A DNA stretch of 61,629 nt, from contig VXMD01000031.1 in assembly GCA_009841255.1 (NCBI GenBank), forward strand, positions 104,268 through 165,896, read 5' to 3'. The notes below the pieces were generated by a model, which saw only the letters and a program-made list of their open reading frames with translations, did no database searches and was not told the origin of the DNA. The first letter of the stretch is position 1, and each line of letters begins with the position of its first letter. Below, one piece after another: positions 10,401-17,691 of this stretch. Source of the stretch: Candidatus Poribacteria bacterium. Its GTDB lineage: Bacteria > Poribacteria > WGA-4E > WGA-3G. A program made the position numbers and the translations under genes.

Positions 10401-11151
10401 CAACCTCGCTGTTCCAAAACGGAACGGTGTCTTCGTAGGTCAATTCACCTCTAACCTCAACAGTGGAGTCACCAAATTCCAATCGAAGTTTATCTAATGT
10501 GCTACCGCTGACGGAGATCTGAAAATCGGCATCAAACGTGTCAATTGCCGTTTCAGCACCATTGACCCTGAAACCGCCGCTATTAATTGCAAATCTTCCA
10601 TCGTGCTCCCATGTGTTGAGAGGTCCCTCCACCCTAATGGTAACCCCATCAATCTGGACATCAAGGTTGTGCTGCGTGTCGGTGTAACCGATTGTTCCAT
10701 CAGTCAATTGGAACTCTTCAATAGCAAAATCGAATTGTGTGGCGTCTTGTCCGTCCTGTTTCGTAAAGATATGTGTCAGATTAAAGGCACCATCGGCGTT
10801 CCGGAGTGCGTGAATCTCCGCTTTATCCACCTGTAGTTCCTTCACTTCAAATTTCCCAGTGAGCACCCCTAACAGATTGTATTTGAGGACGACCTGACCC
10901 GTGGAAATTACGGGTTCGTTTTCCTTAGAAATCTCGACGCTTTTAACGCTGACGCTCCCTAAAATATTTCCCTCTATTTTACCGACGTTTGCCGTGTAGG
11001 TATCGTCTATCCGATTTTTCAGTTCGGTCTCAAGCCGTTCCTCCACCCAATCCAAGAAGGTCCTTGAGCGGATAAAGAAAAGCGTTCCACATAGCCCAAC
11101 AACGAGAAATATCCCAACGAAAATGGATATGATTCCGAGTCTTTTTCGCAT
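4450..11151 (-). CDS. tamB: TamB-like giant envelope protein (DUF490/AsmA-like)
   Basis: A 2,233-residue protein with one N-terminal membrane anchor (about residues 7-29), a long beta-rich repetitive middle of the AsmA/TamB type (many short units of the form LxLxGxLxxP), and a C-terminal TamB/DUF490 domain ending in IEFKGRF. TamB proteins bridge the periplasm as a hydrophobic groove for phospholipid transport and help outer-membrane protein assembly with an Omp85 partner; here the Omp85 gene follows directly. It is nearly twice the E. coli length (about 1,260). Three stretches, about residues 552-597, 906-951 and 1224-1273, are polar and unlike the rest, and correspond to inserted repeat DNA. 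The start codon follows AACCGCAAGG, a repeat-derived ribosome-binding site. Confidence 0.88.
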   Translation of the reverse strand: MRKRLGIISIFVGIFLVVGLCGTLFFIRSRTFLDWVEERLETELKNRIDDTYTANVGKIEGNILGSVSVKSVEISKENEPVISTGQVVLKYNLLGVLTGKFEVKELQVDKAEIHALRNADGAFNLTHIFTKQDGQDATQFDFAIEEFQLTDGTIGYTDTQHNLDVQIDGVTIRVEGPLNTWEHDGRFAINSGGFRVNGAETAIDTFDADFQISVSGSTLDKLRLEFGDSTVEVRGELTYEDTVPFWNSEVDVNLNLADVEPFFGEDIELEGDVDATLIVDGTDSALAGTFSVGIPRFSAVIGENNPKIALTALRADAKFNSEPTPIFTLNELSFQVADGIVVSDGSITSENALEGHLLTHLQQLSTHPIAYRGKWDATDIQLIPLLSLFTQLPENLMDSKGLLSSRGELSGNSTDISSLKLDSEITLTRTTLDEVKLDDSTLNCTIVSGELKIDGNFGEAQINITGPFPVERQDVLNIHATGIDFDDLMKIANSTDIGGTAELSAKLSDGALTGFMKIPNATFNDIPIGALSSDFRYHEGRVFIENGLMTKNTIEESSVTSYQLSVKEKGNSENLLTPFTINSHIDKSVKARVDGKNGRLITTQTEYESRTRITGTVEVRDDFPADISVVADPVYVQHYPKLLLGAEYPVTGEIRGELKLSGTLIHLDGRAAFSVTEGVAWGIYLDPLTLPLEIEDYNFTVPDFKITTRGQQITFKVAVAANGDYDLLLESDAPVKLEEIAKAANLPDFPFEGQFDVRVVGTLKKPARPDIQVELDFSDLTFLHNERGRKYLLGDVYLLGKFAERKDTTGEPDIYDFHGHGFEGTSQIQGYISMATGNPYRFTAESESFDITPILPILDPMLEAVTGTASGRASINGTLADLAPSTENEATESQKQHVYPYDVDILVNSSQFYLSTRALNKSNQSELIGNVNSDQLRGGSVEPDSSLTDHSVPFTNSEPIRLHLKDDTWTIDALFLRTSEDEVAFLELTGTLDARSETMNLHAVSDGFALFPFEEALGLPLGTLKTGALRYDVKMTGTSIQPNIRLEWSIPTLILGTDAGAIDIADASGVITYQEETLRFEGCDFKLFGNDVNLEGYIDVHPEAVNDSELHLRVDTITLDLATLPMEAIDTLGSGNGITGILEASVEIGGTLADPLVLLYAETVKQSPIRVVSYIPAITLDRLRVDIHFDSEFVRVQRVEANGQVGEGPYRVQGKAVFPRTGGDRSSVNGYQLKRDLLNENLLPTTDNLNHRLDSDTRQQSTSQWLKLKTDNYFEIDVSASQIEIGDYGFASGYVKFSGTGLDPQQMTVIGEVSELELDGYDFRLVNSAPLRFRSDPVGTTEAAEPLAVHIPLELTSPMVTAAMEVNIAGTFIAPEIGIAWHGTLNEKEWTGEIEYRDERINVTGIELKNREGTLTFAGVIPFNLAFEAMDISERFIAEPLIDVRLRGSELPLHFFPGIETLFSEAEGTVDIDLEIQGTSQSPYVVGNVFVEAPQLHLKDFQGFPFQDMQLHLSARENLIDFTAFRFDIGDGTCKLEQGQFVLDGLMPKHLILQGLRLERFPLGSAVRPALPSDMSEAVEGYITATLKTLTVPFDSFLVPGESAPFPQVREIPSLTDLVSVSNATLSIDKVRLAFKAMDRYYDFQRLQPTLIVLSDGTLVLTETFTLKNRDEFSVKQTFTEEDTKPDGLLGDERTLSAKTTLSIDAESRWSVNGAFDGALRFKNFDVSVITDKWPAPYRVTGALSGSLQMSGTSEDPKITVRRHENEPAELYLHDVPIDLRWRIRYQNGKWEITEKRYVEVQFGGNQLTFSWRMPYKFALIPFLTALQQSPENVWTDFQRRPMYGTLDISVNDLTVLPSVVPGLSAATGTSEVHVKLTGTIETPQVDGGVLFNNIGFKLPEAGLRVEAAGGNIKLSEKGANIRLEGTLNDGGFLVSGDITAPPDRRIWEKPPTLNVSMGLTSTVFEQPEQYRIELSSTAFGLRGELLRPHLTGELHIRGGYYQQNWENVRDWLTGVSVKETELVLDYPILRDLHLDGIDIDIPDNFRVLSSITGPTDIEIACAGKLFGPLRQPVFSGNVSVLRGKIGIPPQTFEFIEGSTISNQSTVSFDPELNIFLRTPNRIRGVLPRDGSTIDLQVYAAVTGTLSNPNFILSAPPETTTEVLSHDDIIDFLLRNAALSGALGGFTFSFHRPLDEEARYISAEYPLGKNVSIKIETNEKREHGIDIEFKGRF
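7331..7480. repeat. In-frame repeat insertion A in tamB, with 24-nt-loop palindrome
   Basis: Heptamers (AGTTATCAGTTTTCAG) lead into an inverted repeat: arm AACCATTGACTCG (7355-7367), a 24-nt loop (7368-7391, beginning TGCTTTGC) and arm CGAGTCGATGGTT (7392-7404), all paired if one G-T pair is allowed. It is followed by an AAGAGG...CCTCTT module also found at 43985 and by more heptamers. The reading frame of tamB stays open through it. Confidence 0.85.
8298..8432. repeat. In-frame repeat insertion C in tamB, with 24-nt-loop palindrome
   Basis: The heptamer tract TTAACTGGTCACTGTTAAC precedes a perfect 15-bp inverted repeat: TTACCTATCAACTCG (8363-8377) and CGAGTTGATAGGTAA (8402-8416), around a 24-nt loop. 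The loop is in the opposite orientation to copies A, B and D. The tract closes with GAGAACTATTC. It is translated in frame. Confidence 0.87.
9360..9495. repeat. In-frame repeat insertion D in tamB, with 24-nt-loop palindrome
   Basis: A perfect 16-bp inverted repeat, TTTTACCATCAACTCG (9363-9378) and CGAGTTGATGGTAAAA (9403-9418), surrounds a 24-nt loop beginning TGCCTTAA. Four heptamers (TAACTGATAACTGGTAACTG) follow. The tamB frame continues. Confidence 0.88.
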
Positions 11152-11157
11152 TTTTTT

Positions 11158-11334
11158 ACCGTTCCTTGCGGTTAAAGCATGTGGATTGAGCTTTCACGGT
11201 TTTTCTCGCGTTCCAATCTGTCTGTATTTCCATCAGGCCCGGTAGGTGCGGTTTGTAACCGCACCGGGCAGCCGTTAGAACTATCACAGTCCCCTTTAAC
11301 TGATAACCGATAACTGAAAACTGATAACTATCCC
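11158..11334. repeat. tlyA-tamB intergenic repeats (CTTGCGG end, REP palindrome, heptamers)
   Basis: Three kinds of repeat fill the whole gap. Next to tamB is the end CCGTTCCTTGCGGTT. At 11238-11268 there is a palindrome, GGTAGGTGCGGTTTG and its complement. From 11283 there are heptamers (TAACTGATAACCGATAACTG) reaching the tlyA stop, which again reads TAG TTATCAG on the minus strand. No independent gene is seen. Confidence 0.85.
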
Positions 11335-12281
11335 CCAAAAAACGCATGCGCGGCTTCTACAACTTCAACAGTCGTATACTGGAGTTGATAGGAATCCGTG
11401 CGCTCACCATCGACCGTAAGCCAAAGTAAGTACTCAATATTCCCGATGTCCTTATGGATTGGCGAATAGGTGAGACCTCTCACTGTGGCTCCGAGTTTTT
11501 CCGTAACGAAAGCACTGAGGGTATCTATCGTCTGGATATGTACCTGTTTGTCAGGCACGATTCCACCCTTTTTCACGTATGCTTTGCCGGCTTCAAATTG
11601 CGGTTTCAAGAGTGCGATAATGTCAAAAGGGGTGTCGATTAACGGAGACTCCGGTTTAACAGGTTCACCTCTTAACCGATGACCAACAACCGATAACTTT
11701 GACCCGCAACTCGTGCTTTTAAGTTTTGTATCGGAGTCGAGTTGCGGATCAAAACTCCTCAGAAGTTTAATCACACTCGGTAGGACGGTTCTCAAAGAGA
11801 TAAAGGAGACATCAATCACAGCGATGGAGGCGAAGTCTTCTGTGTGATTCAACGCCGATGTTCTTAGAAGTGCCGGCGTTAGGTGCCGGATGTTCGTTTT
11901 CTCAATCGGTTGTACCTGTGGATGCGTGCGCAGTTTCCACGCCAGTTGCCCGTAACCAACATCAATCGCATAGACGAATTTCGCACCGTGCTGGAGGAGG
12001 CAATCGGTGAATCCGCCTGTTGACGCACCGACATCAAGCGCAACACGATTTTGAACGTTTAGGTCAAAAGTGTGTAACGCCTTTTCTAACTTGAATCCAC
12101 CGCGGCTCACATATTTTTGTTGCTGCTGCACGACCACCTTGGCATCGGCGGGAATACGCTGCCCCGGCTTAATTCTGGCGTTCCCGTTAACACACACTGC
12201 CCCCGCGAGAATGAGCCGTTTCGCCTGTTCCCGACTCTCTACCAAATCGTGCTCTACCAGAAAAGTATCTATTCGTTGCAT
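11328..12281 (-). CDS. tlyA: TlyA-family rRNA methyltransferase (hemolysin A-like)
   Basis: The N-terminal S4 RNA-binding domain (residues 1-60, RIDTFLVEHDLVESREQAKR and GAVCVNGNA) is followed by an FtsJ-like SAM-dependent methyltransferase domain with the glycine motif ALDVGASTGGFTDCLLQ and VDVSFISLRTVLP-type motifs. TlyA enzymes 2'-O-methylate rRNA. The family is usually 240-275 residues; this one has 317 because about 40 residues (about 174-214) are encoded by an inserted repeat. It heads the tlyA-tamB-Omp85 run and has a well-spaced promoter upstream at 12488-12517. In many genomes tlyA sits next to xseAB/dxs, which lie about 5 kb upstream here. Confidence 0.92.
   Translation of the reverse strand: MQRIDTFLVEHDLVESREQAKRLILAGAVCVNGNARIKPGQRIPADAKVVVQQQQKYVSRGGFKLEKALHTFDLNVQNRVALDVGASTGGFTDCLLQHGAKFVYAIDVGYGQLAWKLRTHPQVQPIEKTNIRHLTPALLRTSALNHTEDFASIAVIDVSFISLRTVLPSVIKLLRSFDPQLDSDTKLKSTSCGSKLSVVGHRLRGEPVKPESPLIDTPFDIIALLKPQFEAGKAYVKKGGIVPDKQVHIQTIDTLSAFVTEKLGATVRGLTYSPIHKDIGNIEYLLWLTVDGERTDSYQLQYTTVEVVEAAHAFFGG
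11640..11760. repeat. In-frame repeat insertion B in tlyA, with 24-nt-loop palindrome
   Basis: Heptamer-like DNA (CTTAACCGATGACCAACAAC) precedes a 16-bp inverted repeat with one mismatch: TTTGACCCGCAACTCG (11698-11713) and CGAGTTGCGGATCAAA (11738-11753), around a 24-nt loop. The loop shares TGCTTT and TTGTATCGGAGT with copy A in tamB. Copies A and B are translated in the same frame, giving LDSDT in both proteins. Confidence 0.88.
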
Positions 12282-12487
12282 TCTTTAGTTTGTTCTATAG
12301 AAAGGGTTCCCTCAGCATTGCTGGAAAATCTGAGTTGGGGAAAGGTATGAACTGACAAAATATTATAACGCAAACTGCCAGCCGATCTATGTCCGATTTT
12401 CAACGGATTCCCGTTCAACCCGCTGAATACCACCCGCGCATTCAGCGTTGATGCCCTACGCGTTTAAGATCTGAACTCGCGTTGTAT

Positions 12488-12517
12488 ATAGTATCACAAG
12501 AAATCAATAGAGGTCAA
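12488..12517 (-). promoter_or_regulatory. Sigma-70-type promoter for tlyA-tamB-Omp85
   Basis: On the minus strand TTGACC (12517-12512) and TACTAT (12493-12488) are separated by 18 bases, about 205 bases upstream of tlyA and just past the end of the MscS gene. Prediction from sequence only. Confidence 0.55.
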
Positions 12518-12521
12518 GTTT

Positions 12522-13730
12522 TTATTCCGCTTCCTTCGGGTAAAAATGGACATCTCGTTGTGGGAAAGGTATGGTAATATTGTATTCTTTAAATTTGCGC
12601 CAAATCGAAAAATGGAGATCGCTTGCAATATCAAAACGCCGAAAGGAGTCAGGAATCCACACTAATAATTCAAAATCGAGAGAAGATTCACCAAAACTAA
12701 TAAAACGCACGAACGGGGACGTGACGTTTTCCATAGTAGGATCCGGTTCTTTAATTACCGTCGGATGCTCATGTGCCGCTTCAATGAGAGCTGTTCTCAC
12801 CATCTCCACATCTGAACCATACGACACCCCGACTGGAACCCGAAGACGAAATCGATGGCTATCGTGGGTGAGGTTATGAACGGACTCGGTAATCAACTGT
12901 GAGTTCGGAACAATAATCTCCTTTTCGTCAAGCGAAACGATAACCGTTGAACGGAGATTGATGCTACTCACTCTTCCAAATATGTCGACGTCCATAATCT
13001 CCACGAGGTCCCCAATTTTGATAGGACGCTCAAAAATAAGGATAAATCCTGAAATCAGGTTCGAGGCAATATTCTGTAAACCGAAACCGATACCGATACT
13101 CAACCCACCGAAAATTATCGCCAGTGTTGTGAAACTCACGCCAACGACACTGAGACTGATAAGGCCCCCAATAATGATAAGCGTAAAGTGAAAAAAGCGA
13201 AGCAAGATAAACTGGGTATGCCTTGCAATTTGGAAATCTTGGAACACCTGTCTCCTGAGCACCCATTGCAGGTATTTAGAGAGGATAAACATCCCGAAGA
13301 TGATCACAAACGCATAAAATAGCCTCGCTAAAGTTAAGTTACCCCCCTCTTCAACGGTTTCAATTGGCGATGCTTCTCCAGATTCATCAATCTCGACAGT
13401 TTTTTTAGGAGGTTGAAACAACTCTGTAAGTGGGTAATGAAAGAGTTTACTAAGGAAACCCGTGCTAATTCCTGCAAACCTGAAAGCCAAACCACCCCCG
13501 ACAATCAGAATGATGAGAAATAGCAACGCGAGTAACCGATTTTGGATATCTTTGGATATCCTGAGGCGATCAAAAAGACGACGGAACCATCGATATAAAG
13601 ATCCTGCTACCAGCAATGTGGCAGTCAAAGTCAGGATTAATGAAATAATTTGGGAAACTTTTATGGGTTCACCCAAAATGTTTACCGATGTTTCAACTAA
13701 ATCACGGATCTGTTGAATTAATTCATTCAT
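12522..13730 (-). CDS. MscS-family mechanosensitive channel
   Basis: A 402-residue protein: several N-terminal membrane helices (about residues 20-45, 62-90, 130-150 and 175-205), then the MscS pore helix and beta domain with GFGLQNIASNLISGFILIFE (about residues 220-240) and ERPIKIGDLVEI, and a C-terminal alpha/beta domain ending in PFPQRDVHFYP, typical of MscS. It would open under membrane tension to release solutes at hypo-osmotic shock. It follows corA by 53 bases on the same strand and may be co-transcribed with it. Confidence 0.92.
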   Translation of the reverse strand: MNELIQQIRDLVETSVNILGEPIKVSQIISLILTLTATLLVAGSLYRWFRRLFDRLRISKDIQNRLLALLFLIILIVGGGLAFRFAGISTGFLSKLFHYPLTELFQPPKKTVEIDESGEASPIETVEEGGNLTLARLFYAFVIIFGMFILSKYLQWVLRRQVFQDFQIARHTQFILLRFFHFTLIIIGGLISLSVVGVSFTTLAIIFGGLSIGIGFGLQNIASNLISGFILIFERPIKIGDLVEIMDVDIFGRVSSINLRSTVIVSLDEKEIIVPNSQLITESVHNLTHDSHRFRLRVPVGVSYGSDVEMVRTALIEAAHEHPTVIKEPDPTMENVTSPFVRFISFGESSLDFELLVWIPDSFRRFDIASDLHFSIWRKFKEYNITIPFPQRDVHFYPKEAE

Positions 13731-13783
13731 CTTATCTTATCCTATCTATTATTTATGGTGGATGCTATGCAGCGTGTCTAAAT

Positions 13784-14860
13784 TCAGAGCCATTTTCTGA
13801 ACTTGAAATAGAGAAACATAGCGATGCCAACGCCCGCCATCACTAACAAAACAATAGGGTAGCCCCATTCCGCTTCCAGTTCGGGCATGGATTTGAAATT
13901 CATCCCATAAATACCGGCGATGAAGGTCAGCGGAATAAAAAACGTCGCAACGATCGTTAGCACCTTCATGACTTCATTCATCCTATGACTCACCGCCGAG
14001 GTATAGGTATCAAACAGATCCGAAGCCGCGCTGCGAAGGGTCTCTAACATGTGGATAATCTGAATCAAATGATCATAGACATCTCGGAAATATAGAGATG
14101 TTTCTTGCGTGAAGAGTGGAATTTCGTCATCTAACACATCATTGAGAACATCGCGCAGCGGAAGAATCGGTCTACGTAAAAGTAGACACTCCCTTCTCAG
14201 ATCGTTGATTTTCGCGAGAACTTCTGATGTCGGGTTTGTAATGGCTTCTTCCTCCACCGATTCAATTTGATCGCTGAGGTGTTCCAACACGATGAAGTAG
14301 TTATCAACAATAACATCTATCAACGCGTATGCAAGATAATCGGACCGCATCTTTCGAACTCTGCTATTAACGTTTGTGAGTCTACTGTGAATAGGCGCGA
14401 AGAGGGATCCGGGGTTTTCTTGGAGCGACATTACAAAATTTTCGCCAATAATAAGACCGATTTGCTCCCTGGAGATGTTTAGAGATGCCGTATTAGAATC
14501 AAGATGCTTGAAAATAATAAAGACATAGTCTTCATGTATTTCTATTTTGGGGAGATGGGTAGGACTCATCAAATCTTCAAGCACAAGGGAATTAATCCCG
14601 AAATGCTCTCCAATCTCTTCAATAATCTGCGTATCATGAACGCCTTCAATGTGAATCCAGGTGACAGTCGCTGTATCTTTGAAAGGCAGGCACGCCTCTA
14701 TCGTTTGAACCTCTTCTTCATGAAGGTGTGTTTCATCATAATCAGTGACGGTAATCCTAACCGGCTCTGTTCGCTCTTCACCAACATAAACAAGCGTTCC
14801 AGGCGGAAGCCCAACTTTTTGGGAATATCTTTTGAAGGGATTTAACAAAGAAATTCTCAA
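13784..14860 (-). CDS. corA: CorA-type magnesium/cobalt transporter
   Basis: 358 residues of the CorA family: a large cytoplasmic funnel domain, then two C-terminal membrane helices. The first is followed by the signature YGMNFKSMPE (GMN motif, near residue 325) and the protein ends with the basic tail YFKFRKWL, as is usual. It forms a pentameric inner-membrane channel for Mg2+ (or Co2+/Ni2+). The ATG at 14860 has GGAG nine bases upstream. Confidence 0.95.
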   Translation of the reverse strand: MRISLLNPFKRYSQKVGLPPGTLVYVGEERTEPVRITVTDYDETHLHEEEVQTIEACLPFKDTATVTWIHIEGVHDTQIIEEIGEHFGINSLVLEDLMSPTHLPKIEIHEDYVFIIFKHLDSNTASLNISREQIGLIIGENFVMSLQENPGSLFAPIHSRLTNVNSRVRKMRSDYLAYALIDVIVDNYFIVLEHLSDQIESVEEEAITNPTSEVLAKINDLRRECLLLRRPILPLRDVLNDVLDDEIPLFTQETSLYFRDVYDHLIQIIHMLETLRSAASDLFDTYTSAVSHRMNEVMKVLTIVATFFIPLTFIAGIYGMNFKSMPELEAEWGYPIVLLVMAGVGIAMFLYFKFRKWL

Positions 14861-15227
14861 TTTACAGTCTCCGTGACATAACGCGAGTCAGTAATATTAT
14901 CCGCATCGGAGAAACCCTTCCCTCGTAGGGGCGAGGTTGCCTCGCCCGATAATCCAGTGCACACTTAATTATCGGTTTCACCATAATGATAGAAATTACG
15001 AGATACACCCAAAAACAGGGCATCTGTTCCAACAATTATGACGAACAGAATTCGCATAAAGTTACATTAGCCGTAATACGCATGATTTTAGGCAGGAGAT
15101 AAAAATTAGTGGAGAATTGAATGGCTCTGGAAAAGGAAGTTAGTGAGTTTCGAGGCGGGTCTATTGGGTTTGTGAAGAGGCATTCAAAAAATCTAACCCT
15201 ATTGCATTTTTGGTAGATTTTGTGAAC
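14861..15227. other. corA-dxs intergenic region
   Basis: About 370 bases without a convincing gene. It holds one REP palindrome (14924-14949: GTAGGGGCGAGGTTGCCTCGCC) and moderately AT-rich DNA upstream of corA. No clear promoter could be chosen. Confidence 0.5.
14924..14949. repeat. REP-like palindrome
   Basis: GTAGGGGCGAGGTTGCCTCGCCC: the head GTAGGGGCGAGG is answered by CCTCGCCC. Same design as the palindromes at 17623, 33160, 53998 and 54029, where the stem sequence differs. Confidence 0.75.
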
Positions 15228-15276
15228 AAAAAAGCCTGTCTACATCTCCACGCTAAAGCATGAAGTTTTGACAGGC
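15228..15276 (-). terminator. Rho-independent terminator of dxs, with a conserved 29-nt loop
   Basis: On the minus strand GCCTGTC (15276-15270) pairs with GACAGGC (15240-15234) across a 29-nt loop, followed by six T residues, 35 bases after the dxs stop. The loop contains GCTTTAGCGTGGAGATG and matches the loop of the plus-strand hairpin at 42424-42466 at 26 of 29 positions, although the stems differ. Confidence 0.75.
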
Positions 15277-15310
15277 TAGAGGAAAATAAGCCGCAATCCC
15301 AGAATCGCTG

Positions 15311-17164
15311 CTACTGTAGCATCGCTTGAGCCGTGCGGACAACAGCATCGGCATCGCACTGACACAGCGCATAGAGATGCTGAACATCGCCGTGTTCAAC
15401 AAATTCATCTGGAATACCGAGATTTCTGACGTGTACGTCTTTGAGACCTGCTGCAGCGAGTGCCTCTAAGACAGCACTCCCGAAACCGCCCATTATCACG
15501 CCATCTTCAATCGTTATTACCTTACCGATCCGTTCCGCAAGCGGCAGAATCGTCGCGGTGTCCAGCGGCTTGACAAACCGTGCGTTAATAACCGCCGCTG
15601 AGATTCCAGAATCCGCTAACGTTTGCGCCGCTTCAAGCGCAGGATAGACGCGGTTGCCGATACCAATCACAAGCACGTCCTCACCCTCTCTGACGATTTC
15701 ACTTTTTCCAATCGGGAGTACCTGCGGTTCCGCCGCCATTTTCACACCGACACCAGTGCCGCGCGGGTAACGGAACGCAATCGGACCCTCTTGATATGAT
15801 ACAGCCGTCTTTACCATAGACTGGAGTTCGTTCTCATCTTTGGGTGCCATGACAACCATGTTTGGAATAGAGCGGAGGAATGCGAAATCGAAAACACCGT
15901 GATGTGTTGGACCGTCCGCGCCCACAAGCCCTGCTCTGTCCAATGCAAAAACAACGGGAAGGTTTTGGATGCACACGTCGTGTAGCACTTGATCGTAACT
16001 TCGTTGAAGGAAAGTAGAATAGATAGCCGCAACGGGACGCATGCCTTGGGTCGCAAGTCCACCCGCAAATGTAACGGCGCACTGTTCTGCCAAACCAATG
16101 TCAAAGCATCGACTCGGAAATGCGTTGGCAAACTTATCGAGCCCCGTACCCCCAGGCATTGCTGCCGTAACACCGACGATCCGCGCATCGCGTTTCGCTA
16201 ATTCAATCAACGTCCGGCTGAAGACTTCCGTATAGGCGGGTGTTTCTGGCTTCGGTTTGGTCGTCTTACCCGTTTTCAGATTGAACGGACCACTAACACT
16301 ATAGAACCCCACAGGATCCTCTTCCGCTGGCGTATACCCACGACCTTTTTCGGTTACCACATGCAGTAGAATAGGACCAGAGAGGTTGCGGATGCCTGTC
16401 AAAACAGGTATCAGTGCCTCTAAATCGTTTCCGTCGAGCGGACCGAAATAGCGGAACCCGAATTCCTCAAACAGTGTGCCCGGTTTCAAGGATGCCTCAA
16501 TCTTCCGTGCGATCTGCTTGGCATCTTCTGAAATCATGTTCATCAACTCCTTCGCACCCGAGCGGAGGAAATTGTACTGCGGCGAACTCGTGAGTTTGTG
16601 AAAATGTTTAGAGAACGCCCCGACAGTCGCTGAAATCGACATATTGTTGTCGTTGAGAATGACGGTCATATCGTTTCTAAAGTCACCCGCGGCGTTCAAC
16701 GCTTCAAACGCCATGCCGCCTGTTAACCCACCATCTCCAATGACAGCAACCACTTTGTAATGCTCATTGATGAGATCTCTCGCAGTGGCAATCCCCAACG
16801 CCGCCGCGATGGAAGTACTGGAGTGCCCCGCCCCAAAAACGTCATATTCACTCTCGGCTCTACTGAGGAATCCACTGATACCCCCACTCTGCCGGAGCGT
16901 TGGAAAGGATTCTCGCCTACCCGTGAGCAATTTATGCGGATACGCTTGATGTCCAATGTCCCAGATGACTTTGTCGCGCGGTGTATCATATACTTTGTGC
17001 AACGCTATTGCGAGTTCAATAGTCCCGAAGTTTGGAGCGAAATGCCCTGGATGCTCAGAGAGCACTGCCAACAGATAAGCGCGCATCTCTTCAGCAAGCC
17101 CCTTGAGTTCATCGAGTTCAAGTTTTTTCAAATCTGTTGGGTTGTTAATCTTTTCTAAGAACAT
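15311..17164 (-). CDS. dxs: 1-Deoxy-D-xylulose-5-phosphate synthase
   Basis: 617 residues, full length for DXS. It carries the thiamine-diphosphate motif GDGGLTGGMAFEALNAAGD with NDNNMSIS (about residues 145-180), an HxGHQAYPHKLLTGR-like stretch near residue 70, and the central transketolase domain with DIGLAEQCAVTFAGGLA and the GLVGADGPTHHG motif. It condenses pyruvate and glyceraldehyde-3-phosphate, the first step of the MEP isoprenoid route; dxr for the second step is at 46.5 kb. It is last in the minus-strand run ymdB-xseA-xseB-dxs. The ATG follows a copy of the ACCGCAAGGTAAATTAAA repeat end, which provides AAGG as ribosome-binding site. Confidence 0.97.
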   Translation of the reverse strand: MFLEKINNPTDLKKLELDELKGLAEEMRAYLLAVLSEHPGHFAPNFGTIELAIALHKVYDTPRDKVIWDIGHQAYPHKLLTGRRESFPTLRQSGGISGFLSRAESEYDVFGAGHSSTSIAAALGIATARDLINEHYKVVAVIGDGGLTGGMAFEALNAAGDFRNDMTVILNDNNMSISATVGAFSKHFHKLTSSPQYNFLRSGAKELMNMISEDAKQIARKIEASLKPGTLFEEFGFRYFGPLDGNDLEALIPVLTGIRNLSGPILLHVVTEKGRGYTPAEEDPVGFYSVSGPFNLKTGKTTKPKPETPAYTEVFSRTLIELAKRDARIVGVTAAMPGGTGLDKFANAFPSRCFDIGLAEQCAVTFAGGLATQGMRPVAAIYSTFLQRSYDQVLHDVCIQNLPVVFALDRAGLVGADGPTHHGVFDFAFLRSIPNMVVMAPKDENELQSMVKTAVSYQEGPIAFRYPRGTGVGVKMAAEPQVLPIGKSEIVREGEDVLVIGIGNRVYPALEAAQTLADSGISAAVINARFVKPLDTATILPLAERIGKVITIEDGVIMGGFGSAVLEALAAAGLKDVHVRNLGIPDEFVEHGDVQHLYALCQCDADAVVRTAQAMLQ

Positions 17165-17337
17165 ATTTTAATTTACCTTGCGGTTCGATCAGGGAGGTTT
17201 GATAAATAAAGGGTTTCCGCTCCGTATATCCGCCCTCCGCTACGCTTACGGACTACACGGTTTGGACTGATGTTTATAAAGACTCTTTAACTGATAACTG
17301 ATAACTGAAAGTGAGCGTACGAACGCTCTGATAACTA
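17165..17337. repeat. xseB-dxs intergenic repeats
   Basis: The gap is repeat material. It begins with the CCTTGCGGTTCGATCAGG end abutting the dxs start, continues with CGTATATCCGCCC fragments shared with 20.08 kb, and ends with heptamers (TAACTGATAACTGATAACTG) reaching the xseB stop (TAG followed by TAGTTATC on the minus strand). Confidence 0.85.
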
Positions 17338-17523
17338 CTAAAAATCTGTTTCCAGGACATTTTCAACACGTTGTTCAGCGTTTTCGAGCATCTGCCTACA
17401 CGATGCGATCAAACCGATGCCCTCTTCAAAGAGTTTGAGGGAATCCTCAAGCGGTAGTTCGTTCCCCTCTTCGAGCTGCTCAACAATTTGTGTGAGTTTT
17501 TTGAGTTTTTCTTCAAATGTCAT
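17338..17523 (-). CDS. xseB: Exodeoxyribonuclease VII small subunit
   Basis: 61 residues, typical size for XseB: MTFEEKLKKLTQIVEQLEEG at the start, then LPLEDSLKLFEEGIGL and a C-terminal helix. It forms the small helical subunit bound to XseA, the single-strand-specific nuclease used in repair. It lies downstream of xseA and upstream of dxs on the same strand. The ispA gene often found between xseB and dxs is absent. Confidence 0.95.
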   Translation of the reverse strand: MTFEEKLKKLTQIVEQLEEGNELPLEDSLKLFEEGIGLIASCRQMLENAEQRVENVLETDF

Positions 17524-17691
17524 TTTTTTTACCTATAACATTACATTATTGAATTGTAGGAGGGAACTCCGATTCCCGACTCTTTAAAGGTAGTAGGCAC
17601 ACTCCGTATGCCGTCCACTGTTCGTAGTAGGACGATTCATCGCACGTCCTCTTACGTCCCCTGATAAGGGAGGTCCTGACGGTAGACACGG
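17524..17691. repeat. xseA-xseB intergenic REP elements
   Basis: Two REP-like units: GTAGGAGGGAACTCCGATTC (17555-17580 region), of the family found in tandem at 36641, and the palindrome GTAGTAGGACGATTCATCGC (17623-17650). A region with CCTGATAAGGGAGG follows near 17660. No gene seen. Confidence 0.8.

Noticed and set aside
11156-11347. 63-codon frame between tlyA and tamB
   Set aside because: Entirely made of dispersed repeats.
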